Shown here: piece after piece, positions 9,914 through 18,917 of the stretch
How the letters are laid out: each line of letters starts with the position of its first letter
Position numbering within the stretch: position 1 is the first letter of the stretch
Source of the DNA: Mycobacterium sp. KBS0706
GTDB lineage: Bacteria; Pseudomonadota; Alphaproteobacteria; DSM-16000; Inquilinaceae
Direction of reading: 5' to 3'
Assembly (NCBI RefSeq): GCF_005938675.2
Contig: NZ_VCCH02000012.1
Coordinates: 1 to 64,000 of the forward strand
DNA: 64,000 bases
Notes under the pieces: model-generated
The model's input: only the letters and a program-made list of their open reading frames with translations
Databases searched by the model: none
Told to the model about the DNA's origin: nothing
Position numbers and translations under genes: made by a program

Positions 9914-10711
9914 ATGTATGCCTTCAACTACCACAAGGCCTCCTCCGCGGCCGACGCGGTGGCCAAGCTGACCGCCGCCTCCGACGGCAAGTTCCTGGCC
10001 GGCGGCATGACCCTGATCCCGACGCTGAAGCAGCGCCTGGCCTCGCCCTCCGACGTCGTCGACCTCGGCGGCGCGGCCGAGCTGAAGGGGATCAAGGAGG
10101 AGAATGGCGGCCTGACCATCGGCGCCATGACCACTCATGCGACGGTCGCGGCCTCCGATGTGGTGCAGCGGGTGATCCCCGCCCTTGCCGCCCTGGCCGG
10201 CGACATCGGCGACGCCCAGGTCCGCAACCGCGGCACCATCGGCGGCTCGGTCGCCAACAACGACCCCAGCGCCGACTATCCCGCGGCGGTGCTGGCGCTC
10301 GGCGCCACCGTGCGCACCACCAAGCGCGAGATCGCGGCGGACGACTACTTCCAGGGCCTGTTCACCACGGTGCTGGACGAGGACGAGCTGATCACCGCGA
10401 TCCACTTCCCGAAGCCGGAGAAGGCCGCCTACATCAAGTTCGACAACCCGGCCAGCCGCTACGCCATGGTCGGGGTGTTCGTGGCGAAGACCGCCGGCGG
10501 CATCCGCGTCGCCGTCACCGGCGCCGGCTCGGACGGGGCGTTCCGCTGGGCCGAGGCCGAGCAGGCGCTGTCCGGCAACTTCTCCGCCGCGGCGCTGGAC
10601 GGGCTGTCGGTCGATCCCGGCGGCATGAACGGCGACATCCACGGCTCGGCCGAATACCGGGCCCATCTGGTCAAGGTGATGGCCAAGCGGGCGGTCCAGG
10701 CCGCCGGCTGA
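9914..10711 (+). CDS. coxM: CO dehydrogenase-like FAD-binding medium subunit
   Basis: A 265-residue flavoprotein that takes electrons from the CoxS clusters and passes them to an acceptor. The FAD-binding motifs are AGGMTLIPTLKQRL (about residues 31-44) and RNRGTIGGSVANNDPSADYP (about 106-125), followed by the C-terminal CO_deh_flav domain. GAGGAGATAACG precedes the ATG. It ends the structural cox block. An inverted repeat just downstream (10,729-10,762) may end the transcript. Confidence 0.92.
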   Translation: MYAFNYHKASSAADAVAKLTAASDGKFLAGGMTLIPTLKQRLASPSDVVDLGGAAELKGIKEENGGLTIGAMTTHATVAASDVVQRVIPALAALAGDIGDAQVRNRGTIGGSVANNDPSADYPAAVLALGATVRTTKREIAADDYFQGLFTTVLDEDELITAIHFPKPEKAAYIKFDNPASRYAMVGVFVAKTAGGIRVAVTGAGSDGAFRWAEAEQALSGNFSAAALDGLSVDPGGMNGDIHGSAEYRAHLVKVMAKRAVQAAG

Positions 10712-10728
10712 CCTGCTGCTCCCGATGG

Positions 10729-10762
10729 ACGGCCTGTCTCCGGGAGACTGGGGGCAGGCCGT
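10729..10762 (+). terminator. inverted repeat after coxM, possible terminator
   Basis: ACGGCCTG at 10,729-10,736 pairs with CAGGCCGT at 10,755-10,762, with a small GTCTCC/GGAGAC hairpin inside. There is no real T-tract after it, so intrinsic termination is only possible. Confidence 0.35.
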
Positions 10763-10798
10763 TGTCATATCCTGGCGGGGACTCCGCGAGAGAGCGCC

Positions 10799-11044
10799 AT
10801 GGCCACAATGAATGTGTCCCTGCCGGACGCCGTGAAGGCATGGTCTGAAAGACAGGCCGAGAGCGGCCGCTATGGGAATGTCAGCGATTACATCCGGAAC
10901 CTGATCCGCAAGGATCAGGAGCGGACGGAAGCGGTCGCCGCAATGCAAACCGCAATCACGGAGGGTGTCGAAAGCGGGGAGCCCGAACCCCTCGACGCTG
11001 CAGCCTTCAAGCGTCGGATGCGCCGACAGCATAACATGGGGTAA
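10799..11044 (+). CDS. ParD-like ribbon-helix-helix antitoxin, orphan
   Basis: An 81-residue protein whose first 40 residues (MNVSLPDAVKAWSERQ, YGNVSDYIRNLIRKDQ) form the ribbon-helix-helix DNA-binding domain of the ParD antitoxin family. The C-terminal half, which would wrap the ParE toxin, is charged and ends in RRMRRQHNMG. No ParE-like frame follows in the 110 bases before the cyclase gene, on either strand. It is either an orphan antitoxin or a free-standing regulator. Confidence 0.7.
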   Translation: MATMNVSLPDAVKAWSERQAESGRYGNVSDYIRNLIRKDQERTEAVAAMQTAITEGVESGEPEPLDAAAFKRRMRRQHNMG

Positions 11045-11155
11045 GGCACCCAGACAGCGGCCGGCAGGACTGGATCGCCATCCTGAAGGCAACGGATATT
11101 TGAGATCCTCGCGTCGCCCCTTCCCGAAACCTCGCCGACATTCCATCCTGGGACC

Positions 11156-12361
11156 ATGCTCGATCCCGACGAGATCATCGGCTGGCTGCTCGGGCCGGCA
11201 CGGGCCCTGCCCTCGCCGGCCCCGCTGCTGCAGGCGCTGGCGGAGCGGCTGGTCCGGGCCGGCTATCCGCTGTGGCGGCTGTCCTTCCACCTGCCGCAGT
11301 TCCAGCCGCAGGTCAGCGCCGCCGCCTATGAGTGGCGCCCGGCGCTGGACGCGGTGCGCGAGATCCGGTTCGAGCGCGCGCTGTCGGAGACGCCGACCTA
11401 CCACCACAGTCCGATGGGAGAGATGCACCGCACCGGGCAAATGGTGCGCCGGCGCCTGGTCGGGCCGCAGGCCGATCTCGCCTTCCCCGTCCTGCAGGAA
11501 CTGCGCGACCAGGGTGCCACCGACTATACGTTGCTGCCGATGCGCTTCGGCACCGACCGTTGGACCACCGGCTTCGGCCTGGCCTCGGACGCCCCGGAGG
11601 GGTTCTCGGATGAGCAGATCGCCTGTGTCGAGAAATTGCTGCCCGCGCTCGGCGCCGTCTGCGAGATCATGGTCGACCGGCAGAAGATGGGGCAATTGCT
11701 GGAGACCTATGTCGGGCGCGAGGCCAGCCGGCGGATCCTGGACGGCGAGATGGTGCGCGGCGGCGCCCGGTCGCTGGAGGCGGTGATCCTGTTCTGCGAC
11801 ATGCGCGGCTTCACCGCCCGGGCCGAGGCGACGCCGCGCGACGCGCTGCTGCAGCTGATGAACGAGTACTTCACCATCGTCGTCGGTGCGGTGCATGGCG
11901 CCGGCGGAGAGGTGCTGAAGTTCATGGGCGACGGCATCCTCGCCATCTTCCGCCTCGGCGAGGGCGAGGCCGCGGAGGAGGCCTGCGCCCGCGGCCTGAT
12001 CGGCGCGCTGGATGCCTTCGCCGGCCTCGACGCCATGAACGACCGCCGCCGCGCCGAGGGGCTGGACGCGATCGATGCCGGCATCGCCCTCCATGTCGGC
12101 GAGGTGATCTTCGGCAATATCGGCGCGCCTGACCGGCTGGACTTCACCGTGGTCGGGCCGGAGGTGAATCGGGCGGCGCGGATCGAGCAGATGACCAAGC
12201 TGGTCGGCCGCCGCATCCTGACCTCGTCCCGCTTCGCCGAGCTGAGCCCGGTGCGCCTGGTCTCCGCCGGCACCCGCCGGCTGCGGGGTGTGGCGCAGCC
12301 GCAGGAGCTGTTCACCCCGGCCCCCGAGCTGCGTGGCGAGACCATCCCGGACGCCGCATAG
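11156..12361 (+). CDS. class III adenylate/guanylate cyclase domain protein
   Basis: A 401-residue protein. Residues 1 to about 185 form an uncharacterised sensor region seen in many rhizobial-type cyclases. Residues about 200-330 are a class III catalytic domain: VILFCDMRGFT carries the first metal-binding Asp, EVLKFMGDGILAIF the second, and VVGPEVNRAARIE supplies the transition-state Asn and Arg. ATP or GTP use cannot be settled by eye. No membrane segment is evident, so it should be cytoplasmic. No neighbouring CRP-type receptor gene is present. Confidence 0.82.
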   Translation: MLDPDEIIGWLLGPARALPSPAPLLQALAERLVRAGYPLWRLSFHLPQFQPQVSAAAYEWRPALDAVREIRFERALSETPTYHHSPMGEMHRTGQMVRRRLVGPQADLAFPVLQELRDQGATDYTLLPMRFGTDRWTTGFGLASDAPEGFSDEQIACVEKLLPALGAVCEIMVDRQKMGQLLETYVGREASRRILDGEMVRGGARSLEAVILFCDMRGFTARAEATPRDALLQLMNEYFTIVVGAVHGAGGEVLKFMGDGILAIFRLGEGEAAEEACARGLIGALDAFAGLDAMNDRRRAEGLDAIDAGIALHVGEVIFGNIGAPDRLDFTVVGPEVNRAARIEQMTKLVGRRILTSSRFAELSPVRLVSAGTRRLRGVAQPQELFTPAPELRGETIPDAA

Positions 12362-12363
12362 CC

Positions 12364-13101
12364 TCAGGAGAACAGCGAGCCGCCGTTGACCGCGACCGTC
12401 TGGCCGGTGATGTAGCCATTGTCCACGAGCAGCATGACCGCCCGGGCGATCTCGTCCGCCGTGCCGCTGCGCCCGACCGGAATGCGGGCGGCGACACCAG
12501 CCTCGATCAGCGGCTGACCCATCTCCGTGTCGACCAGTCCCGGCGCCACGGCGTTGACCGTCACGCCTTCGGGCGCGAGCCGCAGCGCATAGCCGCGCGT
12601 CAGGCCCTCCAGCCCGGCCTTGGAGGCGGCATAGGCGATGCTGACCGAGCCGGAGCCGATGCGGGCGCCGATCGAGGAGATGGCGACGATCCGGCCCCAG
12701 CGCCGCGCCCGCATGCCCGGCAGAACGGCCTGGGTGCAGAGGAAAGCGGATTTCAGATTGACCGCGATGGCACGGTCGAAGTCTTCCTCCGTGATGTCGT
12801 CGAGGCCGCGTATCGCCGCCATGCCGGCATTGTTGACCAGGATGTCGATCGGGCCGAGGCGTTCTTCCACATCGTGGACCATGCCGGCCACGGCGGCGCG
12901 GAGCGAGACGTCGGCACCGAAAGCGGCGGCGCGGCCGCCGCTTTCGCGTATGGCTTCGGCGACAGCCTCCGCCTCCCCGCCGCGCTCGCGATAGTTCACG
13001 GCCACGGCCGCGCCCGCCTCGCCCAACGCCAGGGCGACCGCCCGGCCGATGCCACGCGAGCCGCCGGTGACCAGGGCCACCCGGTTCTTCAAGTCGGTCA
13101 T
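12364..13101 (-). CDS. SDR-family oxidoreductase (FabG-like)
   Basis: A 245-residue classical short-chain dehydrogenase. The NAD(P) motif is TGGSRGIG (about residues 12-19), NNAG follows strand 4, and the catalytic Ser, YAASK tetrad and a typical PGLVDTEM loop are all present; the protein ends in GQTVAVNGGSLFS. The substrate is unknown; the family includes 3-oxoacyl-ACP reductases and sugar or steroid dehydrogenases. The start at 13,101 gives the family's usual N-terminus; the open frame continues upstream only by overlapping the next gene. It lies 21 bp after the aminotransferase-like gene and is probably co-transcribed with it. Confidence 0.8.
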   Translation of the reverse strand: MTDLKNRVALVTGGSRGIGRAVALALGEAGAAVAVNYRERGGEAEAVAEAIRESGGRAAAFGADVSLRAAVAGMVHDVEERLGPIDILVNNAGMAAIRGLDDITEEDFDRAIAVNLKSAFLCTQAVLPGMRARRWGRIVAISSIGARIGSGSVSIAYAASKAGLEGLTRGYALRLAPEGVTVNAVAPGLVDTEMGQPLIEAGVAARIPVGRSGTADEIARAVMLLVDNGYITGQTVAVNGGSLFS

Positions 13102-13121
13102 GCCGTATCTAACACCCAAAG

Positions 13122-14429
13122 TTACCCAGCGGTCGACCCGGTCACCGCCGCCAGAGCCCGCACCAGCTTGTCCAGGTCGGCCTCCTGGGTAAACAGGCTG
13201 GGCGTCACCCGGATGCACTGGCCGGCCGCGACGCCGGCGCGCCGCACGGTCAGCACGCCATGGGTGTCGCGCAGCGTCGCCACGATCGCATCGTTCGCCG
13301 CCTTGTCGGTCCGCCCCGCCAGCCGGAACGAGGTGATCGCGCCATAGCTGCCGGCCTCGTCCGGGGTCAGGATCTGCAGGTCCTTGAAGCCCTTCACCCG
13401 GGACACCCAATAATCGCGCATGTAGCGCAGCCGCGTCTGCTTGCGCGCGGCGCCGATCTCCTGGTGCAGTGCGATCGCCTGCGGCACCGCCAGAACGGCG
13501 GCGAAGTTCACCGTGCCGGTGTGGACGCGGGAGCGGACATCGGCCTCCGGCCAGTCCTCGTCGCCCATATCGCGGTCGATGTCGACTATCCGGTCCTTGC
13601 GGATGTACAGGAAGCCGACGCCCAGCGGCGCACCGATCCATTTGTGCAGGTTGAAGCCGACGAAATCGGCGCCCAGGTCGGTCACCCGGAAATCCATCTG
13701 GCCCCAGGAATGGGCGGCATCGACGATCACGTCCACGCCGCGCGCCTTCGCCATCGCCGCGACCTCGGCCACCGGGATCACCAGGCCGGTGCGGTGGCTG
13801 ATATGGGTCAACAGCAGCAGACGGGCCTTGGGGTTCGCGGCCAGCACCTGGGCATAGGCGTCGAGCACGGCCTGGCGCATCGCCGGCTCCGGCAGCGCGA
13901 ACTTCACCACCTCGACGCCGCGCCGGGCCTTCAGCGCGTTCATCGCATACTGCATCGAATCATAGTCGAGATCGGAATAGATCACCGTGTCGCCCGGCTG
14001 CAGCCGGTTGTAGTTGCCGATCAGCAGCTGCAGCGCCTCGGTGGCGCCGCGGGTCAGGGCGATCTCCTCCGGCGCCGCGCCGACCGCGGCCGCCACGGCC
14101 TGGCGCACGGCCTCGAGGTCCGGGCCGGATTTGGCGCGGGCGTAGAAGGAGTTGTCGCGGTTCACCATGTCGGTCAGGCGCTGATACTCGCGCCGCACCG
14201 GCTCGGCCATGATGCCCCAGTAGCCGTTCTCCAGATTGGTGATGTCGCCGGTCACCGCGTAGAGCTTGCGCACCTCGTCCCAATAGCCGGTGTTGCGGGC
14301 CAGGTCGGCCCCTTCGGGCGCGGCCGGCAGCACGGCGGCGCCCGCGGTTCCGGCGCGGGCCAGCGCGGCCGCGGCGACCAGGCCGCCGACCAGCGTCCGC
14401 CGGCGGATCGCGAAGGCAATGTCGATCAT
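13122..14429 (-). CDS. Tat-exported class V aminotransferase-fold PLP enzyme (PvdN/isopenicillin N epimerase-like)
   Basis: A 435-residue fold-type I PLP enzyme with a twin-arginine-type leader: IRRRTLVGGLVAAAALARAG ends in an AGA/A cleavage context near residue 32. PLP contacts include the Asp in VDAAHSWG (D237) and the Schiff-base lysine in NLHKW (K263). The best-known exported relative is PvdN of Pseudomonas, which modifies pyoverdine in the periplasm after Tat export; no siderophore genes lie nearby. GGGGGAGAG, five bases before ATG 14,429, supports this start. It precedes the SDR gene. Confidence 0.75.
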   Translation of the reverse strand: MIDIAFAIRRRTLVGGLVAAAALARAGTAGAAVLPAAPEGADLARNTGYWDEVRKLYAVTGDITNLENGYWGIMAEPVRREYQRLTDMVNRDNSFYARAKSGPDLEAVRQAVAAAVGAAPEEIALTRGATEALQLLIGNYNRLQPGDTVIYSDLDYDSMQYAMNALKARRGVEVVKFALPEPAMRQAVLDAYAQVLAANPKARLLLLTHISHRTGLVIPVAEVAAMAKARGVDVIVDAAHSWGQMDFRVTDLGADFVGFNLHKWIGAPLGVGFLYIRKDRIVDIDRDMGDEDWPEADVRSRVHTGTVNFAAVLAVPQAIALHQEIGAARKQTRLRYMRDYWVSRVKGFKDLQILTPDEAGSYGAITSFRLAGRTDKAANDAIVATLRDTHGVLTVRRAGVAAGQCIRVTPSLFTQEADLDKLVRALAAVTGSTAG

Positions 14430-14586
14430 CGGTCTCTCCCCCTCTTCGAGCGCGCGGAAAGAACCATGCCGATGGCGACGGATTGACGACGGGGCAGTGA
14501 CAGCTCGGTGAAGGGCCCGCGGCAGCGGTGGCACTGGCCCCTGCCCGTCCATGCCCGTATCCTGCCGGAAAACTGGGATTCGTCCG

Positions 14587-15525
14587 ATGAACGCTCTGCC
14601 GTCCTCCGTCGAGGAGACCCTCGCTCTGCTGTCGCGCGGCGACTATGTCGCCGACCGGCCGCTGGCGACCGCACTGTTCCTGGCCCTGCGCTTGAAGCGG
14701 CCGCTGTTCCTGGAGGGCGAGGCCGGGGTCGGCAAGACCGAGATCGCCAAGGTGCTGGCGGCGACGCTGGGCCGCCGCCTGGTGCGGCTGCAATGTTACG
14801 AAGGGCTCGACATCGCCGCCGCGGTCTATGAGTGGAATTACCAGCGCCAGATGCTGGAGATCCGCCTGGCCGAGGCCGGCGGCGTGCAGGACCGCGACCA
14901 GCTGGCCAGCGACATCTTCGCCGAGCGCTTCCTGATCCGCCGGCCGCTGCTGCAGGCACTGGAGCCGGACGTCGCCGGCCCGGCCGTGCTGCTGATCGAC
15001 GAGCTGGACCGCACCGACGAACCGTTCGAGGCCTTCCTGCTGGAGGTGCTGTCCGACTTCCAGGTGACGATCCCGGAGCTCGGCACCATCAAGGCGGCCG
15101 AGCCGCCGATCGTGATCGTCACCTCGAACCGCACCCGCGAGATCCATGACGCGCTGAAGCGCCGCTGCTTCTACCACTGGGTCGACTACCCGAATGCCGA
15201 GCGCGAGCGCGCCATCCTGCACGCCAAGGCGCCGGGCACGCCGGAGGCGCTGAGCGCCCAGATCGTCGCCTTCGTGCAGAAGCTGCGCCGCATGGACCTG
15301 TTCAAGCACCCGGGCGTGGCCGAGACGCTGGACTGGGCTCAGGCCCTGACCGAGCTGGACGTGCTGGAGCTCGACCCCGACGTGGTGCGCGACACACTGG
15401 GCACGATCCTGAAATACCAGGACGACATCGAGCGCATCCAGGGTGCCGAGGCGGCGCGCCTGCTGTCCGAGATGCGGGCGGAGATCAACGCCGCGGCCGC
15501 CGCCGCGCTGACGATGCCGGTCTGA
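14587..15525 (+). CDS. coxD: MoxR-family AAA+ ATPase, CoxD-like
   Basis: A 312-residue AAA+ protein with Walker A GEAGVGKTE (about residues 47-55), Walker B VLLIDELDR, and sensor 1 in IVTSNRTREI. CoxD helps build the metal centre of CO dehydrogenase as a chaperone acting with the VWA protein CoxE, whose gene lies 1.1 kb downstream. It starts the maturation operon 3.9 kb from coxM. ATG 14,587 is chosen as the family start; the 12-residue upstream extension has no ribosome-binding site. Confidence 0.86.
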   Translation: MNALPSSVEETLALLSRGDYVADRPLATALFLALRLKRPLFLEGEAGVGKTEIAKVLAATLGRRLVRLQCYEGLDIAAAVYEWNYQRQMLEIRLAEAGGVQDRDQLASDIFAERFLIRRPLLQALEPDVAGPAVLLIDELDRTDEPFEAFLLEVLSDFQVTIPELGTIKAAEPPIVIVTSNRTREIHDALKRRCFYHWVDYPNAERERAILHAKAPGTPEALSAQIVAFVQKLRRMDLFKHPGVAETLDWAQALTELDVLELDPDVVRDTLGTILKYQDDIERIQGAEAARLLSEMRAEINAAAAAALTMPV

Positions 15526-15547
15526 GCGGCCCAGAGGACATCGATTG

Positions 15548-16087
15548 ATGGACGCGGTAGAGGCGAGGCGCACGACATTCCAATTCAACGAGGATGACCT
15601 GGTCGCCGCGGCAAGACTGCATGTGTGGACAGCCCTCACCACCTGGAAGGCGTTGTTCTTTCTGGTGGTTGTCGTCATCGGCGCCGGCCTGATCGTCAGC
15701 ACCCTTCTATCCGAGTCCGGAACACCCGATATCTCGGGGATTGTTGCCACAGCGGTGGTCGGCGTCCCTGCCGTCCTCGCCATCCTCCACTACATGGCCC
15801 TGCCGCAGAATGCGCGGCGCATGTATCGCCAGCAGAAGTCGCTGCAGGAAACGCTGGCGGTCGAGTGGTCCGACGACGGGATGAGTTGGGATGGGCAGAC
15901 CGGGCATAGTCGGACCCCTTGGAGCCACTATGTGAAATGGTGCGAGGATCGTCGGCTGTTCCTGCTCTATCACTCGGATCGCCTGCACCAGATCCTTCCG
16001 AAACGCGTCCTGTCGTCTGCCGACATCGACTCGATCCGATCGAATCTGGTTCAAGCCGGCGTTCCGCAATTCCGCCGGTTCGGCTGA
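15548..16087 (+). CDS. YcxB-like small membrane protein
   Basis: A 179-residue protein with two transmembrane segments (about residues 37-57 and 68-88), followed by a soluble domain with WSDDGMSWDGQTGHSRTPWSHYVKWCE, which resembles the YcxB-like C-terminal domain. The function of that family is unknown. A TTG directly precedes ATG 15,548; I use the ATG. It sits 22 bases after coxD, and its TGA shares a base with the next ATG, so it is translated as part of the cox maturation operon although it is not a known cox gene. Confidence 0.65.
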   Translation: MDAVEARRTTFQFNEDDLVAAARLHVWTALTTWKALFFLVVVVIGAGLIVSTLLSESGTPDISGIVATAVVGVPAVLAILHYMALPQNARRMYRQQKSLQETLAVEWSDDGMSWDGQTGHSRTPWSHYVKWCEDRRLFLLYHSDRLHQILPKRVLSSADIDSIRSNLVQAGVPQFRRFG

Positions 16088-16644
16088 TGATCGACGATTT
16101 CGCCCCGATCCGGACCGACCGCCTGGTCCTGCGGCGCTTCGCGGCGCGGGATGCCGGTGCGTTCCGCGCCTATCGCGACGATCCCGAGATCGCGCGCTGG
16201 CAGGGCTGGGACGGCTGCAGCCGCGAGGAGGCAGAGGGCTTCGTGGCCGGAATGGCCGTCGCCCCCTACGGCCTGCCGGGCCAGTGGTTCCAGGTCGCCG
16301 TGGCCGACCGGGCGGACGACCGGCTGCTCGGCGACATCGGCATCCATGTCCTGGCCGGTGAGCCGCGGCTGGAGGAGCTGGGCGTCACCTTCGCCGGCGC
16401 CGCCCAGGGGCGCGGCCTCGCCACCGAGGCGCTGGACGCCCTGATCCGCCGCCTGTTCACGGAGGAGGCCAAGCACCGCCTGCAGGCCTCGATCGACCCG
16501 CGCAACACCCGCTCCGTCGCTCTGTTCGAACGGCTGGGATTTCGCCGCGAAGCGCATTTCCGACGTTCGGTCTGGGCCAAGGGCAAATGGTGCGACGACG
16601 TCGTCTACGCCTTGCTGGCCGAGGAGTGGACCGGTGCCGCCTGA
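16087..16644 (+). CDS. GNAT-family N-acetyltransferase (RimJ/RimL type)
   Basis: A 185-residue acetyl-CoA-dependent acetyltransferase. It begins TDRLVLRRFAARDAGAFRAY, has a Q/GxGxA-type acetyl-CoA loop (AQGRGLATEAL) and ends with NTRSVALFERLGFRREAHF, the usual RimJ/RimL-like pattern. The acceptor (protein N-terminus or small molecule) is unknown. It starts at the last base of the YcxB-like gene and overlaps the coxE start by 11 bases, so it is embedded in the cox maturation operon. Confidence 0.8.
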   Translation: MIDDFAPIRTDRLVLRRFAARDAGAFRAYRDDPEIARWQGWDGCSREEAEGFVAGMAVAPYGLPGQWFQVAVADRADDRLLGDIGIHVLAGEPRLEELGVTFAGAAQGRGLATEALDALIRRLFTEEAKHRLQASIDPRNTRSVALFERLGFRREAHFRRSVWAKGKWCDDVVYALLAEEWTGAA

Positions 16645-17893
16645 TCCCGCCCCGGCCGAGAAGGGCCGCCTCGCCCTCAACGTCATGCAGTTCTGCCGCG
16701 CCCTGCGCGCCGCCGGCCTGCCGGTCGGGCCTGGCCGCACCCTGGCGGCGCTGGAGGCGCTGGAGACGGTCGGCATCGCCAGCCGGCAGGACGTCTACTG
16801 GGCGCTGCACGCCACCCTGGTGAACCGGCGCGACCAGCGCGAGATCTTCGACCAGGCCTTCCACCTGTTCTGGCGCAACCCGGACATGCTGAAGCGCGCC
16901 ATGACGCTGATGCTGCCCCAGATCCGCACCGGAAAGGAAGAGGAGCGCGCGGTCAACCGCCGCGTCGCCGAGGCCTTCGCCGACCGCAACCAGCCCGGCC
17001 GCGGCGAGGCGCCCGACGACGCCGAGGAACCGCCGGAGCTGGAGGTCGATGCCAGCCTGACCTTCTCCGAGCGCGAGAAGCTGCAGCACAAGGATTTCGA
17101 GCAGATGAGCGCCGAGGAGTTGGCCCGCGCCCGGGCAGCGATCGCGCGCTTCCGCCTGCCGGTGCGCGACGTGCCGACCCGGCGCTATGCCCCGCATCAT
17201 TCGGCGCCGCTGGTCGACATGCGCCAGACGCTGCGGCAGTCCCTCCGTGCCGGCGGCCATTCTATCGACCTCGCCCGTCGCATCCGCCGCAAACGGCCGC
17301 CGCCGCTGGTGGTGCTTTGCGACATCTCCGGCTCGATGAGCCAGTATTCGCGCATGCTGCTGCATTTCCTGCATGCCGTGACCACAGAGCGCGACCGGGT
17401 GCACAGCTTCGTCTTCGGCACCCGGCTGACCAACATCACGCGTCAGCTGCGCCGCCGCGACGTCGACGATGCGCTCGACCGCGTCGGCCGGGCCGCCCAG
17501 GACTGGGGCGGCGGCACCCGCATCGGCGCCTGCCTGGCCGAGTTCAACCGGGTCTGGGGCCGCCGCGTTCTGGGCCAGGGCGCGGTGGTGATCCTGATCA
17601 CCGACGGGCTCGACCGCGACGCCGGCGACCGGCTGGAGGACGAGATCGACCGGCTGCATCGCAGCAGCCGCCGGCTGATCTGGCTGAACCCCCTGTTGCG
17701 TTGGGACGGCTATGCGCCAAGATCTATGGGGGCGCGTGCCCTGATGCCGCATGTCGACGAGTTCCGACCGGTCCACAGCCTGGCCAGCCTGGCCGCGCTG
17801 GTGGATGTGCTGGCCGAGGACCCGATGCGTGGCGATCGGCGCATGGCCAGGTGGCGGCATTTGGCTGCCGCCCAGCAGGAGAGCGTGCAATGA
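16634..17893 (+). CDS. coxE: VWA-domain protein CoxE
   Basis: A 419-residue protein of the CoxE type. The N-terminal helical region (FCRALRAAGLPVGPGRTLAALEALE) is typical of the family, and residues about 215-400 form a von Willebrand A domain with the MIDAS motif CDISGSMS. CoxE works with the MoxR ATPase CoxD in maturing the active site of CO dehydrogenase-type enzymes. The GTG at 16,634 overlaps the GNAT gene, and the TGA overlaps the next ATG by four bases. Confidence 0.88.
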   Translation: MPPDPAPAEKGRLALNVMQFCRALRAAGLPVGPGRTLAALEALETVGIASRQDVYWALHATLVNRRDQREIFDQAFHLFWRNPDMLKRAMTLMLPQIRTGKEEERAVNRRVAEAFADRNQPGRGEAPDDAEEPPELEVDASLTFSEREKLQHKDFEQMSAEELARARAAIARFRLPVRDVPTRRYAPHHSAPLVDMRQTLRQSLRAGGHSIDLARRIRRKRPPPLVVLCDISGSMSQYSRMLLHFLHAVTTERDRVHSFVFGTRLTNITRQLRRRDVDDALDRVGRAAQDWGGGTRIGACLAEFNRVWGRRVLGQGAVVILITDGLDRDAGDRLEDEIDRLHRSSRRLIWLNPLLRWDGYAPRSMGARALMPHVDEFRPVHSLASLAALVDVLAEDPMRGDRRMARWRHLAAAQQESVQ

Positions 17894-18210
17894 CCGATCA
17901 TGACGATGTGCTGGCCCTGGCCTCGGCCTGGGCCGCCGAGGGGCGTCCGGTGGCGCTGGCCACCGTGGTCTCGACCTGGGGCTCCTCGCCCCGCCCGGCC
18001 GGCAGCCAGCTGGTGATCGACGGCGACGGCCGGATGCAGGGCTCGGTCTCCGGCGGCTGCATCGAGGGCGCTGTGGTGCGCGAGGCGCTGGAGGTGATGG
18101 AAGACGGCAAGCCGCGCCTGCTCGATTTCGGTGTCACCGACGAGCAGGCCTGGGATGTCGGCCTGGCCTGTGGCGGCAAGGTCCAGGTCTTCGTCGAGCG
18201 GTTGTCGTGA
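17890..18210 (+). CDS. XdhC/CoxI-type N-terminal domain protein
   Basis: A 106-residue protein equal to only the N-terminal (XdhC_CoxI) domain: VALATVVSTWGSSPRPAGSQ, then GSVSGGCIEGAVVREALEV with the conserved Cys. XdhC-type chaperones bind the molybdenum cofactor and insert its sulfurated form into the large subunit. The usual C-terminal Rossmann half is encoded by the next gene, which overlaps by GTGA, so the two probably act as one split chaperone. Confidence 0.82.
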   Translation: MTDHDDVLALASAWAAEGRPVALATVVSTWGSSPRPAGSQLVIDGDGRMQGSVSGGCIEGAVVREALEVMEDGKPRLLDFGVTDEQAWDVGLACGGKVQVFVERLS

Positions 18211-18917
18211 AGCGCGAGATCCTCGACGCGCTGCAAGCGGCCCGGGCCGGGCACCGGACCGCCGCCCTGGTCACCGACCTGGCCAGCGGCGCCCAGTCCC
18301 TTGTGGTCGAGGGCGCCGTGACCGGCGACTTGCCGGTCGACGCGGCACTGCAGGGCGCCATCGCGGAGGCGCTTCGCCATAACCGCAGCCGCACGGCCGC
18401 GGACGGCAAGCTGTTCATCCAGGCCTTCGTGCCGCCGCTGCGGCTGGCGATCATCGGCGCCGTCCACATCGCCCAGGCCCTGGCGCCGATCGCGGCACTC
18501 GCCGGCTACGACGTCACCGTGATCGACCCGCGCCGGGCCTTCGCCTCGGATGAGCGCTTCCCGGGCGTCAAGGTCAGCACCGAATGGCCGGATGACGGCC
18601 TCACGGCGCTGAAGCCGGACAGCCGTACCGCCGTCGTCACCCTGACCCATGACCCGAAGCTGGACGACCCGGCGCTCGACGTGGCGCTGCGCTCCCCGGC
18701 CTTCTACATCGCCGCGCTCGGCAGCCGGAAGACCCATGCCGGGCGGATCGAGCGGCTGACCGCGCGCGGCCACGGGGCCAGCGCGCTGGCCCGGATCCAC
18801 GGGCCGGCCGGCCTCGCCCTCGGCGCCGTGTCCCCGGCCGAGATCGCGATCTCGGTGATGGCGCAGATGACCGCGGTGCTGCACGGCGCCGAACCGCTCG
18901 GAAAGGCCCCCGCGTGA
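18207..18917 (+). CDS. XdhC-type Rossmann domain protein
   Basis: A 236-residue protein corresponding mainly to the XdhC C-terminal Rossmann domain: LRLAIIGAVHIAQALAPIA, then VTVIDPRRAFA, AVVTLTHDPKLDDPAL and YIAALGSRKTHAGR. About 75 residues precede it and may be a degenerate N-terminal domain. It should act with the preceding half-protein in delivering Mo cofactor to CoxL. The GTG start overlaps the previous TGA, and the end overlaps the next GTG. Confidence 0.82.
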   Translation: MKREILDALQAARAGHRTAALVTDLASGAQSLVVEGAVTGDLPVDAALQGAIAEALRHNRSRTAADGKLFIQAFVPPLRLAIIGAVHIAQALAPIAALAGYDVTVIDPRRAFASDERFPGVKVSTEWPDDGLTALKPDSRTAVVTLTHDPKLDDPALDVALRSPAFYIAALGSRKTHAGRIERLTARGHGASALARIHGPAGLALGAVSPAEIAISVMAQMTAVLHGAEPLGKAPA

